A DNA stretch of 5,222 bases from CAYJOG01 sp964371695 [NCBI: uncultured bacterium] (GTDB taxonomy: Bacteria; CAYJOG01): the NCBI GenBank assembly GCA_964371695.1, contig CAYJOG010000049.1, forward strand, positions 1 through 5,222. Direction: 5' to 3'. Shown here piece by piece: positions 1 to 5,198 of this stretch (positions are counted from its first letter, which is position 1; each line of letters starts with the position of its first letter). The position numbers were made by a program, and so were the translations under genes. Under the pieces are notes generated by a model. The model was not told the DNA's origin. It worked only from the letters and a program-made list of their open reading frames with translations, and did not search any database.

Positions 1-93
1 GGGGAACCGCTGTTCCCCCGGTGGGGGTGCGGGAGCAACGCCCCCGCTTAAACAACAATAGGCAAAAATCTCTTTTGAAAGGTTGAGAAAAAC
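1..93. other. Region downstream of lgt with GC-rich hairpins
   Basis: No gene is seen after the lgt stop. GGGGAAC (1-7) pairs perfectly with GTTCCCC (12-18). CCCCC (15-19) can pair with GGGGG (23-27), which competes with the first stem. GCGGGAGC (29-36) pairs with GCCCCCGC (40-47) with one mismatch, which becomes a G-U wobble in the minus-strand RNA. These stems could end or stabilise the operon transcript, but no T-tract follows them on the minus strand. A weak AT-rich CAAAA/TTTTG pairing lies at 63-77. A standard intrinsic terminator cannot be called. Confidence 0.5.
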
Positions 94-912
94 TCAGCCT
101 GTTTTTGGTTTGGCCGGAGGTGGGGTTTCTCCTGGCAGCGGCGGCATCAGGGTTTTGCCTTTGCGGGTGAGTGCCCAGTGCAGCAGCAGGCCGCCCGCAA
201 AAATGGCCACGCTGGCCCACTGGCCTTGTGTGATGGGGCCAATCAGTTTGGCCGAAGCTCCTTCGCGGAAAAACTCCATCAGGCTGCGGGTGAAGGGATA
301 AATCAGCATCCAGGCCACCACCAGTTGACCGTCGTATTTCCGGCGGCTGTAGAACCACAGCAGGAATCCGAAGATGCCCATGTTGGAGAGGAAGTCGTAA
401 AGCTGTGTGGGGTGGCGCAGCATGTTGTCACCCAGCACGGGAAACACCACGCCCCAGGGCGCGGCTGTTTCAAACCCGTAGCAGCAGCCGTTGAAAAAAC
501 ACCCCAGTCGGCCAATGGCGGCCCCCAGCGCCAGAGAGGGCATACACACGTCTCCCAGAGGCCAGAGGGGGATGGATTTTTTACGGGCGTAGAGAATGAC
601 CGCCGCTGCGCCGCCTGCTACGCCGCCCATAAAGGTGAGGCCGCCCTGTGAGAAATCCAGCAGTTGCCGCCAGTCCTTGCTGTATTCCTCAAGGTGCGCC
701 GCGATGTAAAACAGGCGGCTGCCCAGAATGGCCGCCACCACGATGTAGACAATCACGTCATACACCCATTCCGGTTTCACCGCCGTGCGACGGGCCAGGC
801 GGGTGCTCACAATCAGTCCGGCCAGAAACGCCAGCGCCACCATGAAGCCATAGGTGTGGATGACTTTTTCGCCCAGCCAGGGCAGCGGAATGGTGAACAG
901 GTCGGGATACAT
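94..912 (-). CDS. lgt: Prolipoprotein diacylglyceryl transferase (Lgt)
   Basis: This is an integral inner-membrane enzyme that moves diacylglycerol from phosphatidylglycerol to the lipobox cysteine of prolipoproteins, the first step of lipoprotein maturation. The 272-residue product has the usual length and about seven hydrophobic segments. Visible motifs are HTYGFM (19-24), GSRLFY (64-69), GGLTFMGG (90-97), the family signature GRLGCFFNGCCYG (134-146), RHPTQLYDF (166-174), and TRSLMEFFRE (208-217) with Arg209 and Glu213. The tail (about 256-272) is Pro/Lys-rich. I chose the ATG at 912 because it is one base after the lspA stop and gives the family-typical N-terminus; the open frame extends back to a TTG at 1020, inside lspA. 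No good ribosome site is seen, so coupling to lspA is likely. Compared with E. coli, His103 is Met95 and Asn146 is Cys138, which I take as subfamily variation. The family call is very secure. Confidence 0.96.
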   Translation of the reverse strand: MYPDLFTIPLPWLGEKVIHTYGFMVALAFLAGLIVSTRLARRTAVKPEWVYDVIVYIVVAAILGSRLFYIAAHLEEYSKDWRQLLDFSQGGLTFMGGVAGGAAAVILYARKKSIPLWPLGDVCMPSLALGAAIGRLGCFFNGCCYGFETAAPWGVVFPVLGDNMLRHPTQLYDFLSNMGIFGFLLWFYSRRKYDGQLVVAWMLIYPFTRSLMEFFREGASAKLIGPITQGQWASVAIFAGGLLLHWALTRKGKTLMPPLPGETPPPAKPKTG

Positions 913-913
913 G

Positions 914-1426
914 TCAGGTGGTTTTGGTGTTGGGCGCAGCAGCGCTGGCGGGAGGTGTTTCTTCTGAGGGTTCTTTATAGGTGAGCATGAGCCACATGAA
1001 AAGGGCTGTGCCGCAAACAATCAGCACGTCGGCCACGTTGAAGGTGTACCAGAACTTGAAATCGATGAAATCCCGCACAAAACCCAGCCGCACCCTGTCC
1101 AGCAGGTTGCCCACCGCGCCAGAGGCGATCATGGACGCCGCCACGCGAAAGAGGGGTTTCTTCCAGAACCGCACGGCCCACCAGGCCATGAGGCCAAAGG
1201 CGGTGAGCGTGAGGGCCAGCAAGGGAATTTTTCCGGCGCCCTGAAAAAGGCCAAACACGATGCCCCGGTTTTCCACCGCCTTGAAGCTGAAAAACCCCTT
1301 GATGAAAACGTGTTCTTCGTGGCCCTTCAGCCACTGGCTGAAAATGGCGTGTTTGGTCCACTGGTCCAGCGCCGTCAGGGCAAGCAGGGCCAACAGGACA
1401 GGCAAAAGCGGGCGAAGGTTTTTCAT
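914..1426 (-). CDS. lspA: Lipoprotein signal peptidase (signal peptidase II, LspA)
   Basis: This membrane aspartyl protease removes the signal peptide from diacylglyceryl-modified prolipoproteins, so it acts directly on the product of the Lgt encoded next to it. The product is 170 residues, close to the family norm, with four hydrophobic segments (about 5-20, 66-87, 94-108 and 131-149). The family blocks are DQWTK (21-25), ENRGIVFG (52-59), GNLLDR (106-111), RDFIDF (118-123) and FNVAD (129-133). The catalytic pair should be Asp119 and Asp133. They are 14 residues apart against 19 in E. coli, so the loop between them is short. The Ser/Pro/Ala-rich tail (153-170) is probably cytoplasmic and disordered. 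The ATG is 9 bases after the transporter stop, with only a weak AGG upstream. The stop lies one base before the lgt ATG. Identification is very secure. Confidence 0.96.
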   Translation of the reverse strand: MKNLRPLLPVLLALLALTALDQWTKHAIFSQWLKGHEEHVFIKGFFSFKAVENRGIVFGLFQGAGKIPLLALTLTAFGLMAWWAVRFWKKPLFRVAASMIASGAVGNLLDRVRLGFVRDFIDFKFWYTFNVADVLIVCGTALFMWLMLTYKEPSEETPPASAAAPNTKTT

Positions 1427-1435
1427 GCAAATGGC

Positions 1436-2875
1436 CTAAAACCGGATGCCCACCCACACCGCGCCAATACAAAGCCCCAAAAAGGCAACCAGCCACACCG
1501 GCAGCAGGCTTTGTTTGAGCAGGTCGTTCACGTCCACCTTGAGATAATTGGCCACCCACACGTTGTGGGTGTTGGTGGGGTCGCAGGCCCCTTGCACCTG
1601 ACCGGCGGAAAGAAACAGCACCACCACGCCCAGAGCGGGCTCAATCAGGCCGGTGGAGGCGATGACGGCAAACAGGCCCGCCCCCATGCCCCACATGTTG
1701 AAGGGGCCGCGATAAAGGCTCAGCGGCGGGGCCAACAGGCCGAACACCAGCATGAACATGACCAGATTGCTGGGGAAGATGCGGTCCAGCGTTTTGACCA
1801 TGGGGTCTTTCACCATGGGGTCCATGGCCACCATCAGCAACATGCCGATGCCCATGATGAGCACCAGCACCGGCGCCATGGCCTGCACGCCTTCCAGCAC
1901 GCTGGCCACCAGATTTTTGAGGTGTCCGGGGCGGTAAGTGGCCACAAAACCAAAGCCGATGCTCAAAAGAAACGCCATGGGCGGCGGAATGGCCATCCAC
2001 CACGGCGCGGGCGCGGGGGCGTAACCCAGCTTTTGCAGCAACAACGGCAGGCCGATGATGAGAATGGGCAGCACAGGTGTGAAATAGGCCAGCGGCCCCA
2101 GCAGCCAGGTTTCGCCGTCAGCCTTGGGCAGGGCCACCTGGGCGAAATAACGGGTCTCGCGGCGGCGGGTCTCCCAGAACAACATGCCCACCATGGCCAC
2201 GTTTGCAATCACAAACAGCAAAATGCCAAAGGGCATGATTTGTCCGGCGGTGAGGTGCAGGGTGGGTTCGTTGAGGTACAGCCCCCAGTTGGCGATGTTA
2301 AGAATGCCGCCAAAACTGAGCGCCATGAGAAACAGCACCCCTGCCCCCAGGGGGCGAAAGCCGGTGCTGAGCAGCACGGGCAATATCACGCTGCCCACCA
2401 TGATGATGCTGCCCAGGCCCCCCAGCACGGTGAACAGCAATTCGCTCACGCCGCACAGCACCAAGCCAATGAGAAACGGTTTTTCGCCGCCCAGTTCTGC
2501 GGCGGCCACCACCACGCGTTTGGTGATGCCGGAGCGGTTCACCAGTTCCGCCAGCACACCGCCCAGCATCATGAGCACCATGTGGCCAGACAGGCGCGCC
2601 GCGCCATCGGTCACCACGGTGGCCATGATTTTGGGGGGATCAAAACCGGCGGTGACCGCAAAGGTGAGGGCCATCAGCGGCAGCGCCAGCAGGGCGGGCA
2701 ACAGGCGCGTCATCATCACGCCCGCATAGGCCAAAAACACCAACAAAAGCAACAGGGGCAAAAAACGCGGGTCCATCCACACATGGGCCATGTGCAGCAG
2801 CCACACGCCCAGTCCAGCGCCCAACAGGACCAGCACCGGCACAAGCCGGCCCTTCGCCCCGGCTGCCGCCGTCAA
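1436..2875 (-). CDS. Polytopic membrane transporter, probably an ion-transporter-superfamily carboxylate carrier of unknown substrate
   Basis: The 479-residue product is almost entirely hydrophobic, with roughly 12-14 membrane segments (for example about 11-31, 37-56, 58-77, 132-151, 153-171, 176-197, 211-234, 258-282, 296-313, 332-351, 368-385 and 455-476). It has no signal peptide or soluble domain. Two similar halves each show a Gly/Ser/Asn-rich stretch: GGLGSIIMVGSVILP (152-166) with FGGILNIANWG (188-198), and SLYRGPFNMWGMGAG (386-400) with SAGQVQGACDPTNTHN (423-438). Such broken-helix Gly/Asn/Thr stretches in inverted halves are typical of citrate, gluconate and C4-dicarboxylate carriers of the ion transporter superfamily, but I do not recognise the exact family. 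A five-residue tandem repeat DPMVK-DPMVK lies at 352-361. The start is TTG, supported by AGGAGG seven bases upstream, and overlaps the mutase small-subunit stop. Position suggests transport of an organic acid tied to the mutase; this is inference. Confidence 0.85.
   Translation of the reverse strand: MTAAAGAKGRLVPVLVLLGAGLGVWLLHMAHVWMDPRFLPLLLLLVFLAYAGVMMTRLLPALLALPLMALTFAVTAGFDPPKIMATVVTDGAARLSGHMVLMMLGGVLAELVNRSGITKRVVVAAAELGGEKPFLIGLVLCGVSELLFTVLGGLGSIIMVGSVILPVLLSTGFRPLGAGVLFLMALSFGGILNIANWGLYLNEPTLHLTAGQIMPFGILLFVIANVAMVGMLFWETRRRETRYFAQVALPKADGETWLLGPLAYFTPVLPILIIGLPLLLQKLGYAPAPAPWWMAIPPPMAFLLSIGFGFVATYRPGHLKNLVASVLEGVQAMAPVLVLIMGIGMLLMVAMDPMVKDPMVKTLDRIFPSNLVMFMLVFGLLAPPLSLYRGPFNMWGMGAGLFAVIASTGLIEPALGVVVLFLSAGQVQGACDPTNTHNVWVANYLKVDVNDLLKQSLLPVWLVAFLGLCIGAVWVGIRF
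1793..1822 (-). repeat. 15-base tandem repeat inside the transporter gene
   Basis: Two adjacent 15-base units (1793-1807 and 1808-1822) differ at one position, gac versus cac on the plus strand. They encode DPMVK twice in a row (residues 352-361), in a charged loop between predicted membrane segments. The repeat is in frame, so a unit could be gained or lost without breaking the gene. Confidence 0.8.
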
Positions 2876-3396
2876 ACTCTGGCCTCCTGGGCCATGCGGG
2901 TGACGAAAGCGACGATTTCATCGGTGGTGGCGCCGGGGGTGAACAGTTCGCGCACCCCCAGGGCTTTCAGTGCATTGATGTCGTCGTCCATCATGATGCC
3001 GCCGCCGATCACCTGAATGTTGGTGGCATTTTTCTTTTTGAGCAGATTCAGCACCCGGCGGAACAATACCATGTGCGCGCCGCTGAGCACGCTCAGGCCG
3101 ATCACGTCCACGTCCTCCTGCAGGGCGATGCTCACCACCATTTCGGGGGTCTGGTGCAGGCCGCCATACACCACGTCAAACCCGGCGTCGCGCAGGCAGC
3201 GGGCGATGATTTTGGCCCCCCTGTCGTGGCCGTCCAACCCCGCCTTGGCCACCAGCACCTTGAAGGTGCGCCGGGGCTGCGCCACCGCTGCGCCAGCGGC
3301 TTTGGCGGCGCGTGGGGGCGCTTTGGGGGTTTTTGCGCCAGCGGTTTTTTTGGGACTCGCGGTGGGTGTTCGGGTCTGGGTTTTAGCGGTGGACAT
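2872..3396 (-). CDS. Cobalamin-binding small subunit of an acyl-CoA mutase (methylmalonyl-CoA mutase C-terminal domain family)
   Basis: This is the B12-binding partner of the upstream catalytic subunit; it holds adenosylcobalamin base-off/His-on over the TIM barrel. The 174-residue product has a Rossmann-like domain from about 45 to 170: KVLVAKAGLDGHDRG (46-60) with the DxHxxG motif (Asp55, His57, Gly60; His57 ligates cobalt), LSVLSGAH (101-108) and IQVIGGGI (127-134). Residues 1-43 form an extra basic, Ala/Pro/Lys/Thr-rich segment of low complexity, probably a flexible tail; stand-alone small subunits are usually about 130-140 residues. The ATG overlaps the large-subunit stop by one base (TGATG), with GGGAGG at 3410-3415, a rather long 13 bases upstream, so coupling probably sets equal subunit amounts. 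Names in use are mcmA2/icmB; I give no symbol because substrate is uncertain. No MeaB-type chaperone or epimerase gene is in the window. Confidence 0.95.
   Translation of the reverse strand: MSTAKTQTRTPTASPKKTAGAKTPKAPPRAAKAAGAAVAQPRRTFKVLVAKAGLDGHDRGAKIIARCLRDAGFDVVYGGLHQTPEMVVSIALQEDVDVIGLSVLSGAHMVLFRRVLNLLKKKNATNIQVIGGGIMMDDDINALKALGVRELFTPGATTDEIVAFVTRMAQEARV
2883..2888 (-). promoter_or_regulatory. Ribosome binding site AGGAGG that fixes the TTG start of the transporter
   Basis: A full AGGAGG is read on the minus strand, seven bases before the TTG at 2875-2873. It lies within the last codons of the mutase small subunit (Gln-Glu-Ala). It is the best-placed ribosome site in the window and supports the TTG start. 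The start overlaps the preceding TGA by four bases (TTGA). Confidence 0.8.
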
Positions 3397-4970
3397 CAGA
3401 ACTGGCTGGCCTCCCGATAGGTTCCATAAACTTCCTTCAGTTCGTCCACCATTTCTCCCAGCGTGGCCAGCGCATCGGCGGCCTCCAGCAGGGCGGGCAT
3501 GATGTTTTTATTTTTTCGGGCGGCGTCTTTGAGTGAACGCAGTTTGCGTGAAACGTCGGTGTTGTCGCGCAACCGCCGCACACGCCGCACCTTGCGCCGC
3601 TGGGCGTCTTCGGTTTTTTGCGTGATGCGCAACAGGTCAATGTCCAGGGTTTCATCTGGCTCTACAAAATCGGTCACACCCACCACGTGGCGTTTGCCCT
3701 CTTCGAGTTCCTTTTGATAGGTGTAACTGGCCTGGGCGATTTCCCGTTGAAAAAAACCATCCCACACACCATTGATGACGCCACCCATTTTGTCGATTTT
3801 CTGGAAATATTTTTCGGCCTCGGCTTCCATGCGGTCGGTGAGTTCTTCGATGAAATAACTGCCTCCCAGGGGGTCGGCCACCACCGGCAGGCCGGTTTCA
3901 TAAGCCAGAATCTGCTGGGTGCGCAGGCTGATTTTGGCGGCTTTTTCGGAGGGGAGCGCCAGCACTTCGTCCATGCTGTTCACGTGCAGGCTCTGGGTGC
4001 CCCCCAACACGGCGGCCATGGCTTCATAGGCGCTGCGGATGATGTTGTTTTCGGGTTGCTGCGCCGTGAGGGAACACCCGGCGGTCTGGGTGTGGAACTT
4101 CACTTTCATGGAGCGTTCGTCTTTGGCGCCGTATTTTTCTTTAAGCCGTTTGGCCCAGATGCGCCGGGCGGCGCGGAACTTGGCGATCTCCTCGAAGAAA
4201 TCGATGTGGCTGTTCCAGAAGAAACTCAGGCGCGGGGCAAAGTCGTCCACGTTCAGGCCGCGGGCCATGGCGTCTTCGACATAGGTGAAACCATCGGCCA
4301 GGGTAAACGCCAGTTCCTGCACCGCGCTGGAGCCAGCCTCGCGGATGTGGTAACCACTGATGGAAATGGTGTTCCACCTGGGCATGTGTTTGGTGCAGAA
4401 CTCCACGGTGTCGGTGACGATTTTCAGGCTGGGTTCGGGGGGATACACCCATTCCTTCTGGGCGATGAACTCCTTGCGCATGTCGTTCTGCAAAGTGCCG
4501 CCCAGTTGCTTCATGCTGTAGCCCTGTTTCTTGGCGGCCAGAATGTAGAACGCCAGCACCATGGCGGCGGGTGCGTTGATGGTCATGCTGGTGGTGATGT
4601 CCCCCAGGGGAATGCCCTCGAACAGGTCCAGCATGTCCACCAGACTGGCCACCGCCACGCCACACTTGCCCACCTCGCCTTCGCTGAATGGGCTGTCGCT
4701 GTCCAGGCCCATGAGGGTGGGCATGTCAAAGGCCACCGAAAGCCCCATCTGCCCCTGCGAGAGCAGATATTTGTAACGCTGGTTGGTGTCTTTGGCGCTG
4801 CCAAAACCGGCAAACTGGCGGAATGTCCATAGTTTGTCGCGGTAAAGGGTGCGGTGAATGGACCGCGTGAAGGGATATTCCCCCGGGGCTTCTGGTTTGC
4901 GCGCCTTTTTGGCCGGGCCATAGCTGACATCCAGCGGCAGCCCCGACAGGGTGAACGGATGCGGTTTCAT
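3396..4970 (-). CDS. Adenosylcobalamin-dependent acyl-CoA mutase large subunit, isobutyryl-CoA-mutase-type (methylmalonyl-CoA mutase family)
   Basis: This catalytic TIM-barrel subunit (524 residues from this start) performs a B12 radical carbon-skeleton rearrangement on an acyl-CoA. Family motifs are PGEYPFTR (29-36), FRQFAGFG (50-57), GQMGLSVAFDMPT (73-85), GTLQNDMRKEF (158-168), ISISGYHIREAG (202-213), FAPRLSFFW (244-252) and GGTQSLH (323-329). The cobalamin domain is absent and supplied by the next gene. Residues matching Tyr89 and Arg207 of Propionibacterium methylmalonyl-CoA mutase are Phe53 and Gln171, with identical 118-residue spacing; His244 maps to His208 and Gln197 to Gln161. Phe/Gln is the known isobutyryl-CoA mutase pair, so isobutyryl-/n-butyryl-CoA or another non-carboxylated substrate is likelier than methylmalonyl-CoA. 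The ATG gives the family-like N-terminus but lacks a near ribosome site. In-frame TTG (5000) and GTG (4994) are alternatives, and GGAGGAG lies at 5014-5020. Names in use are mcmA1 or icmA. Confidence 0.95.
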   Translation of the reverse strand: MKPHPFTLSGLPLDVSYGPAKKARKPEAPGEYPFTRSIHRTLYRDKLWTFRQFAGFGSAKDTNQRYKYLLSQGQMGLSVAFDMPTLMGLDSDSPFSEGEVGKCGVAVASLVDMLDLFEGIPLGDITTSMTINAPAAMVLAFYILAAKKQGYSMKQLGGTLQNDMRKEFIAQKEWVYPPEPSLKIVTDTVEFCTKHMPRWNTISISGYHIREAGSSAVQELAFTLADGFTYVEDAMARGLNVDDFAPRLSFFWNSHIDFFEEIAKFRAARRIWAKRLKEKYGAKDERSMKVKFHTQTAGCSLTAQQPENNIIRSAYEAMAAVLGGTQSLHVNSMDEVLALPSEKAAKISLRTQQILAYETGLPVVADPLGGSYFIEELTDRMEAEAEKYFQKIDKMGGVINGVWDGFFQREIAQASYTYQKELEEGKRHVVGVTDFVEPDETLDIDLLRITQKTEDAQRRKVRRVRRLRDNTDVSRKLRSLKDAARKNKNIMPALLEAADALATLGEMVDELKEVYGTYREASQF

Positions 4971-4982
4971 GCACCGATGATA

Positions 4983-5076
4983 ATACCAATTCACACGCAA
5001 AACAGCCGTTACTCTCCTCCATCGACTTAAAGAAAAAAGGCCGGTGCGAAGAAATGGGGGTGGTGTGAATTGGTAT
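4983..5076. repeat. Pair of 14-base inverted repeats, candidate operators
   Basis: ATACCAATTCACAC at 4983-4996 is matched perfectly by GTGTGAATTGGTAT at 5063-5076, with 66 bases between. The proximal copy lies 12 bases before the mutase ATG. Read on the minus strand, it continues into TGGTATTATCA (4988-4978), one base away from TGGTATTACCA, a symmetric core of the kind bound by FadR/GntR-family regulators. Two oppositely oriented copies around a promoter-sized gap would suit a repressor, but a small inverted-repeat element is also possible. The repeat is certain; the function is inferred. Confidence 0.75.
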
Positions 5077-5095
5077 GAATTCATGGATGAATTCA
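5076..5095. repeat. 20-base palindrome with two GAATTC sites
   Basis: TGAATTCAT (5076-5084) and ATGAATTCA (5087-5095) are perfect inverted arms around GG. The palindrome abuts, and shares one base with, the distal arm of the 14-base inverted repeat. It is a possible dimer-binding site or cruciform; no known regulator is recognised. Confidence 0.75.
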
Positions 5096-5098
5096 CCC

Positions 5099-5134
5099 CG
5101 AACACCGAGGCGTTACAAGCGCCGCAGGTGTTCG
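5099..5134. repeat. Hairpin 1 of three upstream of the mutase
   Basis: CGAACACC (5099-5106) pairs with GGTGTTCG (5127-5134), eight perfect pairs. A further inner stem is GGCG (5109-5112) with CGCC (5120-5123), separated by a small internal loop. No T-tract follows on either strand, so it is not a classical terminator. Confidence 0.7.
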
Positions 5135-5163
5135 CGGCGCAAGCAGGCTTTGCCTGCGCCGCG
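5133..5163. repeat. Hairpin 2 of three upstream of the mutase
   Basis: CGCGGCGCA (5133-5141) pairs perfectly with TGCGCCGCG (5155-5163), and GGC-TTT-GCC closes the top with a four-base bulge. An alternative inner stem is GCAGGC/GCCTGC (5143-5157). It shares two bases with hairpin 1, so the two may compete. Confidence 0.7.
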
Positions 5164-5170
5164 CCGGGCC

Positions 5171-5198
5171 GGGCGGGGGAGCGAGAAAACGCCCGCCC
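5171..5198. repeat. Hairpin 3 with adjoining homopolymer tract
   Basis: GGGCGGG (5171-5177) pairs with CCCGCCC (5192-5198). On the plus strand an A-rich tract interrupted by one C follows at 5200-5220. Neither strand gives hairpin-then-T order within the window. On the minus strand the T-tract could be the tail of a terminator whose stem lies beyond the window edge. Confidence 0.6.

Noticed and set aside
913-1020. Longer Lgt start at the TTG at 1020
   Set aside because: It would overlap lspA by over 100 bases and add 36 residues that are not Lgt-like. The ATG at 912 follows the lspA stop by one base.
1310-3016. 568-codon open frame on the plus strand, longer than the carrier gene it opposes
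   Set aside because: Its product is His/Gln/Gly-rich low-complexity sequence with no domain, and it lies antisense to clear lspA, carrier and mutase genes. Codon bias of the GC-rich minus-strand genes explains the lack of stops.
3618-4832. 404-codon open frame on the plus strand
   Set aside because: It is antisense to the conserved mutase barrel, is repetitive in Gly/His/Val/Phe, and has no recognisable motif.
4726-5022. 98-codon minus-strand frame starting with the ATG at 5022, overlapping the mutase start
   Set aside because: The GGAGGAG lies at its start codon rather than before it, and most of its length is an out-of-frame reading of the mutase.
4983-5076. Miniature transposable element with 14-base terminal repeats
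   Set aside because: Apart from a TA dinucleotide there is no convincing target duplication, the interior is short and shows no recognisable element, and copy number cannot be judged from one window.
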